NCBI RefSeq assembly: GCF_016863555.1
Contig: NZ_BOPC01000009.1
Span: 89,096-153,095, forward strand
Source: Micromonospora qiuiae
GTDB taxonomy: Bacteria > Actinomycetota > Actinomycetes > Mycobacteriales > Micromonosporaceae
Length of the DNA: 64,000 bases
Direction: 5' to 3'
Shown here: one piece after another, positions 42,036 through 49,965 of the stretch
Numbering within the stretch: position 1 is the first letter of the stretch
Layout of the letters: each line of letters starts with the position of its first letter
Made by a program: the position numbers and the translations under genes
Notes under the pieces: generated by a model
Databases searched by the model: none
Seen by the model: the letters and a program-made list of their open reading frames with translations, nothing else
Told to the model about the DNA's origin: nothing

Positions 42036-42938
42036 CCCGACCACCTCCCACGCCCTGGTCAACCCGGTCGACAGTAGACCCGACAGGCCACCGGTGGTGG
42101 GTACCCGGTGGGTGGCACCCCTGCTCTTGTCCGATCATCCGAACGAAGCATCGAACGAATCGGCTTCGACGTCAACGCATCGACACCGACCCACACCCCG
42201 ACCGGCCACCGCCGCCACGCCGATCGACCAGCAGACCGAGCGAGGCGAGGCGACGGCGCCGCGCAGCGCACCGACGAACCAACGAGCAAGCACCAGAACC
42301 GAACCGAGCGGCGACTACGGAGGGTGACCCAGGGGGGAGGGTCCGGCACGGGCAACGGCGGCCCCCTGACCCGCCCCCGCCTCAGGCGCGTACCCCCCCG
42401 TAACGCTGATCATGGCCGGTCACGCCCGGTGATAACGCACCGTTACGGGGGCTGGAAACGCGGGCTGGCCAGGGACGTAACGCCCCCGTGTTCTCCCTGC
42501 TTGCGGCCGTGCCGGCGAGCGCCACCGTTACATCCGCCGTCACGTGGAATCTTCAGCGTCACGGACGGACAGACGCCTGAGGCGAGGGCGGGTCAGGGCC
42601 TGGTCATGATCCGTGGGGACCCCCTCCCCCTGGTGGCTCCCGGTCGCGCGTTACGCGATGAGCGCCGATCGAGTGGAGTCGCTGAGGCGCTGTTACGTCA
42701 CGTGGACGCCGGCCAGCGCGGTTGACGTTTCGTCACGTCCGTGACGGGTCGGGGCGGTGGCGGTGGGTGCTGGCCTGGCGGGAGCATTCGGCGGCCGATC
42801 GGTACTGTTCGCTTTCGTGGCAGTGAACGATCTTGAATGCGTCGACGGGTGGGGGCCGGTTCCCCGTGGTGGCCCGGCGGGTCCGCGGCCGGGTGGTCCG
42901 CCGTCGCCGTCCGGTCCGGCCGGTCCGCGGCCGAGTCG
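42036..42938. other. 900-base non-coding stretch rich in CGTTAC/GTAACG and GTCACG motifs
   Basis: No frame here has convincing coding character. Between 42395 and 42750 there are repeated CGTTAC or GTAACG words (42400, 42441, 42477, 42526, 42649, 42692 region). CCCCCGTAACG (42395-42405) pairs perfectly with CGTTACGGGGG (42441-42451). CGTCACG (42731-42737) pairs with CGTGACG (42740-42746). GTCACG also occurs at about 42539 and 42559. The density suggests a cis-acting site such as an origin, a transfer or packaging site, or a regulator array. Confidence 0.6.
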
Positions 42939-43133
42939 TTAGCGTTCGTCGCCGCGCTGGGTGGGGCGGTGCTCGGCGATCCACGCGAGCACGTCGTCAC
43001 GGGCCCAGATCCGCCCGGTTGCCAGGGTGTCCAGGGGCGCCGGGAAGGTAGGCCGGGCGACGATCTCCGAGGCGCGCTGGCGGCTGACTCCTCCGAGGAG
43101 TTGTTGGATCTCTGCCATGCCTGCGAGCCGCAT
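42939..43133 (-). CDS. AlpA/HTH_17-type DNA-binding protein
   Basis: The 64-aa protein starts at the ATG at 43133. It is a small HTH: MAEIQQLLGGVSRQRASEIVARPTFPAP, then a wing ending GRIWARDDVLAWIAEH. AlpA-like proteins regulate integrases or excision in prophages and islands. It reads leftward from a spacer with a GTCAA-G-TTGAC palindrome and faces the non-coding motif-rich stretch. Confidence 0.82.
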   Translation of the reverse strand: MRLAGMAEIQQLLGGVSRQRASEIVARPTFPAPLDTLATGRIWARDDVLAWIAEHRPTQRGDER

Positions 43134-43169
43134 GAACCCGACCGTACGGACCTGACACACAGCAGGGCC

Positions 43170-43190
43170 GTCAAGTTGACAGGGTTGACA
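43170..43190. promoter_or_regulatory. Divergent promoter region with GTCAAGTTGAC palindrome
   Basis: GTCAA-G-TTGAC (43170-43180) is a perfect palindrome, followed by TTGACA (43185-43190), a consensus -35 hexamer. CCGTACGG occurs on both sides (43142 and 43192). It sits between the leftward AlpA-like gene and a rightward gene and is a likely operator. Confidence 0.5.
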
Positions 43191-43349
43191 ACCGTACGGG
43201 GGGTGCGTGAGGGTGGGATTACCCGCCGTGCCGGTGGTCGAGGGGTCCTCGCTGCCGGCATGGCGGAATTCGACCCCTGCCCGGCTGGTACCTCCGGCCC
43301 AGTCGGGCAGGGGGCGACTACGCCCCCGAACGGACGGAGCGCCGGCCCG

Positions 43350-43673
43350 ATGGAGCGACCGATCACCTACCGGGAAGCCATGACCCAGCAGACCGCACGG
43401 GCTACCCGGGCCGTCGGCAATCTTCCGGTCCGTCTCGCCGACCAGCACATGCCACTCCTAGCGGTCTGGACCTGCGCGACGTGCGACGCGCCCTGGCCGT
43501 GCCCGCCGGCACAGGTGCAACTCACCGAGTACCACGGCCGAGACCGCATCAGTCTGTCGATGTACATGGGCGCGTTGCTCACCGCGGCGCTGGCCGACCT
43601 GCCCGACGTTGACCCCGGCGAGTTGACGACGCGGTTTCTGGCGTGGACGCGGTGCATCTGCCGGGAGCAGTAG
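43350..43673 (+). CDS. Hypothetical protein with WTCATCDAPWPC motif
   Basis: The protein has about 107 aa if it starts at the ATG at 43350; an ATG at 43380 is an alternative. The centre has AVWTCATCDAPWPCPPAQVQL, a Cys-rich motif I associate with a common family of small proteins on actinomycete chromosomes and mobile elements. A helical stretch follows (MYMGALLTAALADL), then a final WTRCICREQ. Function unknown. It is convergent with the DUF2637 gene. Confidence 0.7.
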   Translation: MERPITYREAMTQQTARATRAVGNLPVRLADQHMPLLAVWTCATCDAPWPCPPAQVQLTEYHGRDRISLSMYMGALLTAALADLPDVDPGELTTRFLAWTRCICREQ

Positions 43674-43719
43674 CCCGCCAGGGGCTGATTCTGGCGGGCT
43701 ACTGCCGTTCCGGGGTGGG

Positions 43720-44727
43720 TCAGTGACCCTCTCGTACGAGGTGGGCCAGGGCGGCGCCCATGCCGAGCACGGCGACGGGCAGCACCGACACGGCCGTAGT
43801 GATCCACCACGGGGCCGAGTCGATGCCCGCGGCGACCAGGAGGTGATAGGCGACCTGGCCGAGCGCGCCGACGAGCAGCGACCCGATGGCCGACCACTTG
43901 GCGAACCGGCGTGCCCGGTCCGGCATCCGCCCGGACAGCCACACGAACAACGCGTAAGCGCCGTACGTCTCGACGCCGATGGGCAGGGTGATGGCGGTGT
44001 TGATGGCCAGGCTGTCCCAGATGCCGGGGAGCGGGTGCACGACGCCGAACCCGGTGAGTCCGCCGAGTCCGACCCACCCCGACCAGACGGCTACGAAGGC
44101 GGGCAGAGCGAGGATGATGATCGGCCACACGGCGACCGGCCGAACCCGCTTGGCGGGGCTGGTCGTGTCCGGGTGACCGACCGGCGTGGGCTGCGCGTCC
44201 GTCTCGACGCCGGCCGGCGCGGTGTCGGCTGCCGGGTCCGCCTCGACGGCCGGGCGTACCTGGGTGTCCGCCGGGTCCGGTCGGGGCTCCAGGAGCGCAC
44301 CCCGGACGGCCATCGCGGCGCGCAGCGTCGCCGCCCGGTCCGGCTCGTCGGCCGGTGCAGACCCACCGTCGAGTGGGATGTCGACCGGGTCCGCGACCGG
44401 GTCCGGCTCGGCCGGTGCCGGGTCCGGGCCGAGCGGCTCGGCGTACTGCCACGGGTCCGCCGGCGGCTCGTCGACGTCCTGAACGTCAGCAGACCAGGCG
44501 TTCGGGGGCTCGGCCGCGAACTCCCGAGCGGCGATCTCGCGGGCCTTCTCCTCGATCAGCATGCTCCGCAGCTCTCCCGCCTTCGGCGCACCGATGCGGA
44601 ACTCCCGCATCAGCCGGTTCCGGCCCGGCACCTCCTCGCCGGGCAGCAGCGGCAGCTCGCGGGCGGCGGGCAACAGCGCGTCGACGGGCTGCGGGTAGCG
44701 GGTGCCGTTGATCGTCGGGGCGGTCAC
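43720..44727 (-). CDS. DUF2637 membrane protein (Spd/transfer-associated type)
   Basis: The 335-aa protein has a long disordered acidic Pro/Asp-rich N-terminal region (about residues 60-190) and a C-terminal block of four hydrophobic helices with the DUF2637 pattern (WPIIILALPAFVAVWSGWVGLG, then LPIGVETYGAYAL). DUF2637 proteins occur on actinomycete plasmids and AICEs, often beside spread genes. Its start overlaps the upstream gene by four bases. No TraB/FtsK translocase is present to go with it. Confidence 0.82.
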   Translation of the reverse strand: MTAPTINGTRYPQPVDALLPAARELPLLPGEEVPGRNRLMREFRIGAPKAGELRSMLIEEKAREIAAREFAAEPPNAWSADVQDVDEPPADPWQYAEPLGPDPAPAEPDPVADPVDIPLDGGSAPADEPDRAATLRAAMAVRGALLEPRPDPADTQVRPAVEADPAADTAPAGVETDAQPTPVGHPDTTSPAKRVRPVAVWPIIILALPAFVAVWSGWVGLGGLTGFGVVHPLPGIWDSLAINTAITLPIGVETYGAYALFVWLSGRMPDRARRFAKWSAIGSLLVGALGQVAYHLLVAAGIDSAPWWITTAVSVLPVAVLGMGAALAHLVREGH

Positions 44728-45071
44728 AGCGTCTCTCCGTTCTGCTGGCGGAGCCAGGTCTCGAGCTCGTTGATCATCTGATCGCCGTCGACGGCGTCGC
44801 CGGTCCGATCCGGTGGGGTCATGCCGTACTCGCGGGCCATCTGGTCCATCAGCGACGGGTCGCCGGCGTCGGCGGCGCGCAGCGCGTCGGCGGCCCGCCG
44901 TAGCTGCTCGTCGCGGTCCTGGCGGCGTTGCGCCGCGTCTGCCTGCCCGGCGCGGTAGCCGACGTCGAAGGCGTCATCGACGTCGCGGCCGGTGAACGCC
45001 TGCCGCCGTACGCGCCGGCTAGCGGGCCGCCGGTTCGTCGACGGCCGCCACCACCGTTCGGGCCGGCTCAC
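44724..45071 (-). CDS. Hypothetical protein of the right-arm cluster
   Basis: The 115-aa protein starts at the GTG at 45071, overlapping the previous stop (GTGA) with GGAGG upstream. The N-terminus is Arg-rich (RPERWWRPSTNRRPASRRVRR). The rest is helical and acidic (VGYRAGQADAAQRRQDRDEQLRRAADAL) and suggests a coiled coil. It overlaps the DUF2637 gene by four bases. Unrecognised; it is probably made together with the winged-helix and DUF2637 proteins. Confidence 0.7.
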   Translation of the reverse strand: MSRPERWWRPSTNRRPASRRVRRQAFTGRDVDDAFDVGYRAGQADAAQRRQDRDEQLRRAADALRAADAGDPSLMDQMAREYGMTPPDRTGDAVDGDQMINELETWLRQQNGETL

Positions 45072-45649
45072 CGCACACCTCCGGCGAGGGCTTCGCTGCG
45101 GCACGCCGTGCACTGGCCGACGAGTTGCCCGACGTGGCCCGGCTTCGTGCATCGGTCCCCGCCAGGCGGCGGCGGCAACGCCGCGCCGCGCTTCTCGGGG
45201 TACGGCGGCCGGGTGGTCTTGTTTTTCGGGATCCAGCGACGCCAGTCCCGCGCGCTCGCGCGCGGCTTCTCCTTCGAATGATCTTCACCCCTTCGGGTGT
45301 CACCCTGGGTGTCACCCCCGCCGGCCGGTTCTGTCACCTCCCCTGGCCGCGATTTGGCACCCCCCTGGCCCGCCGGTGACACCCCCTGGGCGGCGTCGAC
45401 GACGAGCCGGTACACCCGCGTGGCGATCCCGGCGACGTGCCGCCACACGAGCCGACCGAGGTTGATCAGCTTGGCGATCGCCCGCTGAACGGTGCGCTCG
45501 GAACAGTCCGCGTACTCCGCGATGGTGGCCACGCTGGGCCAGGCGTCGCCGGCGGTGTTCATGTGCGCGGCGATGGCCACGGCGACGGCGCGTTCGTTCT
45601 TCCCGAGGCCCTTGGTCGCGAGCAGGGCCGCTTTGACGTGCTGGCTCAC
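45068..45649 (-). CDS. Winged-helix (replication-initiator-like) protein
   Basis: The 193-aa protein starts with GTG at 45649. Residues about 8-75 form a winged helix (LLATKGLGKNERAVAVAIAAHMNTAGDAWPSVATIAEYADCSERTVQRAIAKL) like the helix-turn-helix replication or regulatory proteins of phages and plasmids. The middle is disordered and Gly/Glu-rich. The end has CTKPGHVGQLVGQCTAC, a possible zinc site. Overlaps on both sides place it in the leftward cluster 46455 to 43720. Confidence 0.8.
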   Translation of the reverse strand: MSQHVKAALLATKGLGKNERAVAVAIAAHMNTAGDAWPSVATIAEYADCSERTVQRAIAKLINLGRLVWRHVAGIATRVYRLVVDAAQGVSPAGQGGAKSRPGEVTEPAGGGDTQGDTRRGEDHSKEKPRASARDWRRWIPKNKTTRPPYPEKRGAALPPPPGGDRCTKPGHVGQLVGQCTACRSEALAGGVR

Positions 45650-46455
45650 CGGGCACCACCGATCGCCGCGTCGATCAGCGAACGGATCTTGTCCGCCAGC
45701 ACCGCGGCCTGGTCCAGCGGCATCATCATGTGCTCGCTGACCGGCACCGGCGCCCGACCACCGCCGTCGACCACCGTCATCGACAGCATCGGCACCGCGC
45801 CGGGCCGAACCGACTGGATCAGCATCACGTGGATGATCAGCGGCTCACGGTGGACGCCGTCGACCTCGACCACCGGCGAGCAGTGCTCCCGCCGCCGCTC
45901 GCAGTTGCTCAGGTCGCACCACGCCGGGTGCCCGGACAGTCGGCCGGTGGCGAACACGTGCACGTACCCGCAGACGCGAGGGGCCGAGTCCGGTGCCAGC
46001 AGGACCCGGTACGGGTTCATGTCCGCGGCCCGGATCGTGGCCAGGATGTCGTCGACGTGCGGGCCGCAGGCGTAGATCGAGGCGTCGAGGGATCCGGTCG
46101 GTTCGCCGGGTGCCGTCGAGTACGCCTCGATCCGGATGGTCGCCGGCTGCTCGCAGGCGGGCAGGGTGAACGGCAGTTCGGCCGGCGCGGCCGGCGCGGT
46201 CAGGGTCCGGATGTCGGCGGGGTCGGTGGCGTCCAGGCCGTCGCCGCAGCGCTTGGTGGTGCCGTCGCCGCCGGCCAGGCGGTGGACCGCGAATCCGGCC
46301 TCCTGCAGGGCGGTGGCGGTCTGGTCGGCGTGGCTGGGGCAGACGTACACGGACGCGTCGAGCGTGCCGTACGGCTGGCCGTCGAGCGGGGAGTACGCCT
46401 CGATGCGGATGGTGGCGGGACGCCCGCAGACAGGCAGGGTCGGTAGGGTGCTCAT
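45646..46455 (-). CDS. Hypothetical protein with two related Cys-containing domains
   Basis: The 269-aa protein starts with ATG at 46455. It contains an internal duplication: LPVCGRPATIRIEAYSPLDGQP...LDASVYVCPSHAD (residues about 8-45) is mirrored by LPACEQPATIRIEAYSTAPGEP...LDASIYACGPHVD (about 98-135). Each half has a Cys-x-Cys-His-like arrangement. A third section binds nothing recognisable but has CDLSNCERRREHC. It is the first gene of the leftward cluster and the gene closest to attR. No known family. Confidence 0.75.
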   Translation of the reverse strand: MSTLPTLPVCGRPATIRIEAYSPLDGQPYGTLDASVYVCPSHADQTATALQEAGFAVHRLAGGDGTTKRCGDGLDATDPADIRTLTAPAAPAELPFTLPACEQPATIRIEAYSTAPGEPTGSLDASIYACGPHVDDILATIRAADMNPYRVLLAPDSAPRVCGYVHVFATGRLSGHPAWCDLSNCERRREHCSPVVEVDGVHREPLIIHVMLIQSVRPGAVPMLSMTVVDGGGRAPVPVSEHMMMPLDQAAVLADKIRSLIDAAIGGAR

Positions 46456-46545
46456 GGGTCGCCTCCCGGGGCGATCAAGGGCCCGGCCGGAGCTGGTATC
46501 TCCGAGTCCGGGCCCGCCTACTTGGCGGGTTCGCGGTCCGCGATC

Positions 46546-46565
46546 AGTCCGCAGAAAGTCCGCAG
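46546..46565 (+). promoter_or_regulatory. Right pair of AGTCCGCAG sites near attR
   Basis: AGTCCGCAG at 46546-46554 and 46557-46565, 11 bases apart, have the same orientation and spacing as the pair at 31645-31664. They lie about 90-110 bases inside attR. Between here and attR are several TCAACG/GTTAAC words. The stretch 46456-46656 holds no gene. Confidence 0.65.
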
Positions 46566-46656
46566 ACGGTTAACGGTGATCAACGGACGGATTGACTGAT
46601 TGCCCAGGTCAAGCGGGACTTATCAACGGCAGTCAACGCGAGCAAACACGCGAGGA

Positions 46657-46692
46657 GAGTTCGCCATGTACTTCGACTGCTGATCACGATCA
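46657..46692 (+). repeat. attR, 36-bp direct repeat (orphan glnA 3' end)
   Basis: Exact copy of 31569-31604. It encodes an orphan EFAMYFDC plus stop with no glnA upstream, marking the right boundary of the element. Chromosomal sequence resumes after it. Confidence 0.96.
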
Positions 46693-46779
46693 GCGCATCT
46701 CGGGCCGGCTCCGCATTCGCGGGACCGGCCCGAGCTTGTTGGGGCCGCCGCATACCTTCGCGTCCGATATATTGAGCGC

Positions 46780-47139
46780 ATGGAGACCCCGTTACGCGAA
46801 CCCACATTCCTCATCCTCACCGCGCTGGCCCGCGAACCGATGCACGGCTACGCGATCATCGGCGAGGTCGCCGCCCTCTCCGCCGGACGGCTCTCGCTGC
46901 GCCCCGGCACCCTCTACGGCGCGCTGGACCGGCTCACCGACGCCGGCCTGGTCGAACTCGACCGCGAGGAGACCGTCGACGGGCGACTGCGCCGCTACTA
47001 CCGCCTCTCCCCCAGCGGGGACGCCACCCTCGCCGCCGAGACCGAACGGCTACGGCACAACGTCGAGGCGGCCACCGCCCGGCTACGCGCCCGCCGGATC
47101 CAGCCGCTGGCCCCGCGTACCGTCGGGGGGTTGGCATGA
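46780..47139 (+). CDS. PadR-family transcriptional regulator
   Basis: The 119-aa protein has the PadR winged helix (PTFLILTALAREPMHGYAIIGEVAALSAGRLSLRPGTLYGALDRLTDAGLVE) and a short C-terminal dimerisation helix. An ATATAT-containing site (CCGATATATTGAG) lies just before the ATG and is a likely autoregulatory operator. Its stop overlaps the next gene (ATGA), a membrane protein it probably controls. Confidence 0.94.
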   Translation: METPLREPTFLILTALAREPMHGYAIIGEVAALSAGRLSLRPGTLYGALDRLTDAGLVELDREETVDGRLRRYYRLSPSGDATLAAETERLRHNVEAATARLRARRIQPLAPRTVGGLA

Positions 47140-48128
47140 CCGAGCTGGAGCGCCGCTACCGGCGTCTGCTGCGGGCGTACCCGGCGGACTACCGGCGCGA
47201 TCGCGGCGACGAGATCGTCGGGACGTACCTCGACCTTGCGATCGCTGAGCGACGCTGGCCCTCCCTCGCGGACGCCGCCGACCTCCTGCGCGGCGGCCTC
47301 CGCCAGCGGCTGCGGGCGGCCGGCGCCACCGACCTGATCCCCGGGGTACGCCTCGCCGGGCTGCTCGCCCTGACCACCGCCGCCTTCCTGGCCGGCTTCT
47401 GGGCTGGCGTCGAGCCGAACGGCCCGAACCCCGAGTGGAACGTTCCGAGCTTTGGCCCGTTCGTCTCGGTCGGCGTGATCGCCTGGTTCGCCTGGCTGGC
47501 TCCGGCGCTGCTCATGCTCTTCGCGCCAGGTCGACCCACCCGGGCGGCGATCGCCGTGGCGCTGCTGGCGACCGCGGCACTTCCGGTGGTGAGCGGGCTC
47601 GCCGGGTCACCCCGCCCGCCGCTCTACGCCCTGGCCCCGCAGTTCGCTCTCGGGGTGCTGGCGCTCGCAGTGGTCGACCGCCTGCCACTGCCGGCTCGGG
47701 CCCTGCCGAGCGTGGCGGCGCTCACCGGCATCGGCACCTCCCTCCTCGTGATCGGGCAGGGCACCTACTGGGGCTGGTACGGCTGGACGGCCGAGCAAGT
47801 CCTGCCGGTCACCGGCACGGTGCTACTGGTTATTGCCCTCCTGCTCGCGATAGGGCTGGGCATGCGGCGGGACGGGCGGGGCGCCTGGAGCGTGCTGGCC
47901 CTGCTCACTCCGGTCGGTCTGCTCAACGTGCACCTGCTGGCCGGCGCTGTGAACGGTCTCACCAGCGGCGCCCCGCGCCCCACCTACCCGACTCTGCTCG
48001 TCACCGCCGTCGCCGTCGCCCTGATCGGGCCGGCCCTGCTGCCGGCCGCCGTCGCCCTGCGCGGCCGGTACGACACCGGTCGCGCCCGACCGATCGAGCC
48101 CTGCCCGACCTGCGGCGCACGCCGCTGA
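47136..48128 (+). CDS. Polytopic membrane protein co-transcribed with PadR
   Basis: The 330-aa protein starts in an ATGA overlap. The N-terminal 60 residues are cytoplasmic and resemble the motif found in PadR-linked membrane proteins (ELERRYRRLLRAYPADYRRDRGDEIVGTYLDL). Seven or eight membrane helices follow. It ends with CPTCGARR, a CxxC on the cytoplasmic side. Such PadR/membrane pairs are common in actinomycetes and may relate to envelope stress or drug response; the substrate is unknown. Confidence 0.82.
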   Translation: MTELERRYRRLLRAYPADYRRDRGDEIVGTYLDLAIAERRWPSLADAADLLRGGLRQRLRAAGATDLIPGVRLAGLLALTTAAFLAGFWAGVEPNGPNPEWNVPSFGPFVSVGVIAWFAWLAPALLMLFAPGRPTRAAIAVALLATAALPVVSGLAGSPRPPLYALAPQFALGVLALAVVDRLPLPARALPSVAALTGIGTSLLVIGQGTYWGWYGWTAEQVLPVTGTVLLVIALLLAIGLGMRRDGRGAWSVLALLTPVGLLNVHLLAGAVNGLTSGAPRPTYPTLLVTAVAVALIGPALLPAAVALRGRYDTGRARPIEPCPTCGARR

Positions 48129-48211
48129 CCAGACGTCTGGCGCGTTGAACCGGTACCTGGATCGTTGGCAGTTGAGCTGCGCGACACGCCGGGGCTGCAG
48201 CAGCTGAGCCG

Positions 48212-49951
48212 TCAACGATCGGAGGCCGACATGGGGGGCTGGCGGCGGAGCCGGGACAGGGTCCAGAGCGCGGTGACGATCACCAGCACGGTCATCGCCA
48301 CCGCGCCGGGCGCCTTCACCAGCCGGGCCAGGTTGGTGCCGTCCGGCAGGGCGAGGAAGGCCGCCGCTGCGCAGGGGAGCACGAACCAGGCGGTCCGGGT
48401 CGCCGCCACGGCGAGCACGGCCAGCGGCCAGGTCGCGTACCAGGGGTGGAACACCGGCGCCAGCACCACTGTGGACACCAGCGCCACCCCGGCACCGAGC
48501 AGCACCACCCGCCCTCGCGTCCGTCCGGCCGCGACCACACCGGGCGAGAAGGCGCGTGCCGGAGACGATAGCTTCACGATCGACTCAGCCGGGGTGACGG
48601 TTGGCCCTTTGGGCGGGTTTCGGGTGCGTAGCGCGGACCAGGTCCGCCACCAGAGAAGCACCAGCAGCGCGGTGAGCAGCACCAGGCCGGCGGCGCGGGT
48701 CACGGGCACCGCGTCGGGATGGCGGCCGACCAGCTCACCGGCGTAGTCGACGACCATGCCGACGGCGGTGGGCGGCGACGTCCACTGAACGGTGTCCCCG
48801 CTGCGGCCCAGCCCGACGAGCCAACCCGGCCCGAGACCGGACAGCAGCGACGGCACCAACAGCCCACCGAGCACCCCGACGGCGAGCAGACCTCCGTCGC
48901 GCAGCAACGCCGGCCAGGTGTACCGGTCACGCACGGCGGCCAGCGCCGCGAACGGCAGCACCACCACGGCCGTGGCCTTCACCGACACCGCCAACCCGAG
49001 CAGCACCCCCGCGACCAGCAGCCACCCCACCGCCGGCAGTCCGCCAGCCACCCGCGAGTCCGCGCGGCCCGGCACGGCCCCCAGCCGGTCCGTCTCCGTG
49101 CCCAGCCGGTCCGGCTGCGGCTCCTGCGCGGTGGCCGGCTGGCTCGGTCGCCGGACCAGGATCAGCAGTGCGGGCAGGAGCAGGCCGAGCATCACCGCGT
49201 CGTTGTGCGCCCCGGCCACCAGATGCACGCCGACCAACGGACAGGCCAGCAGCAGCCAGGACGCCCGCCGGGCCGGCACGCCGGCCGCCCCGGCCAGGCC
49301 GGGCAGGCAGGACGCCGCCGCCAACAGCCCGGCCACCGCGAACAGTCGCAGCAGCGCCACCGTGCCGACCAGGCCGCCGCCGAGCATCACGGCCAACGCG
49401 GCGAGCAGCACGAAGAACGGGCCGTACGGCGCCGGAGTGTCCCGCCAGACCGGCGCGACCGCGTCCAACCAGGGGCAGCCGGCCGCACCCACCCCGGTGG
49501 TGTACGGATCACCGCCGTCGGCGTACACCCAGCCCTGACAGGCGTACGAGTACACGTCCCGGCTGCCCAGCGGAGCGCTGAACAGCAGCGGAAACGCCCA
49601 CAGCCCGGCGGTGACGTACGCCCACCGGGCCGACGGGGCGCCGTCGCGCAGCGCCCACCAGGCACCGACCATGGCGGCGGTGCCCGCCAGCCAGAGCACC
49701 ACGATCAGTGGGCCGTCGCCGGAGTCCCAGACTCGGGTGGTCGTCTCGCCCGGTAGCGCACCGCCCAAAAAGCCGGCGGCGGCCAGCAACAGCGCTCCGG
49801 CCAGCCCGAGCCAGCGGACGACCCGATCACGGCGGGCCGCAGGTCGGGCATCGGGACGGGCCGCAGGTCGGGCTTCACGGCCGGTGGCCGACCGGGCATC
49901 GGGGCCGATGGCGGAGGCCGGGTCGGAGCGGGGGGCGCCGGGATCGGTCAC
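48212..49951 (-). CDS. MptB-like polyprenol-phosphomannose-dependent mannosyltransferase (paralogue 2)
   Basis: The 579-aa GT-C membrane protein starts at the GTG at 49951 behind GAGGTG. It has about 12 helices, an extracytoplasmic first loop with GSRDVYSYACQGWVYADGGDPYTTGV and WRDTPAPYGPFF, and HNDAVMLGLLL and WTSPPTAVGM, as in the MptA/MptB family. A long variable loop (about residues 275-325) contains LGTETDRLGAVPGRAD. The open frame runs farther upstream to 51478, but that part is antisense to the next gene. It probably adds alpha-1,6-mannose from a polyprenyl donor to a membrane glycolipid. Paralogue of the gene just upstream. Confidence 0.88.
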   Translation of the reverse strand: MTDPGAPRSDPASAIGPDARSATGREARPAARPDARPAARRDRVVRWLGLAGALLLAAAGFLGGALPGETTTRVWDSGDGPLIVVLWLAGTAAMVGAWWALRDGAPSARWAYVTAGLWAFPLLFSAPLGSRDVYSYACQGWVYADGGDPYTTGVGAAGCPWLDAVAPVWRDTPAPYGPFFVLLAALAVMLGGGLVGTVALLRLFAVAGLLAAASCLPGLAGAAGVPARRASWLLLACPLVGVHLVAGAHNDAVMLGLLLPALLILVRRPSQPATAQEPQPDRLGTETDRLGAVPGRADSRVAGGLPAVGWLLVAGVLLGLAVSVKATAVVVLPFAALAAVRDRYTWPALLRDGGLLAVGVLGGLLVPSLLSGLGPGWLVGLGRSGDTVQWTSPPTAVGMVVDYAGELVGRHPDAVPVTRAAGLVLLTALLVLLWWRTWSALRTRNPPKGPTVTPAESIVKLSSPARAFSPGVVAAGRTRGRVVLLGAGVALVSTVVLAPVFHPWYATWPLAVLAVAATRTAWFVLPCAAAAFLALPDGTNLARLVKAPGAVAMTVLVIVTALWTLSRLRRQPPMSASDR

Positions 49952-49965
49952 CGGCGCACCTCTCG

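Larger units (their letters stand above)
31569..46692. mobile_element. 15.1-kb integrative element in the 3' end of glnA
   Basis: Bounded by a perfect 36-bp direct repeat at 31569-31604 and 46657-46692 (period 15,088 bases). Left arm: tyrosine recombinase, CI-like repressor, excisionase, RecA-like ATPase with an adjacent repeat array. Middle: small overlapping genes, a possible prohead-protease-like gene, tape-measure and tail-tip-like genes. Right arm: a minus-strand cluster with DUF2637 and winged-helix proteins. I find no terminase, portal, capsid, lysis gene or FtsK/TraB translocase. It could be an AICE that moves with help, a degenerate prophage or a tail-encoding satellite. Confidence 0.93.

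Noticed and set aside
31605..46656. Conjugation translocase (TraB/FtsK), terminase, capsid or lysin in the element
   Set aside because: I looked through all frames of at least 150 residues for Walker motifs and family signatures. The only clear P-loop is in the 406-aa ATPase, which fits replication better.
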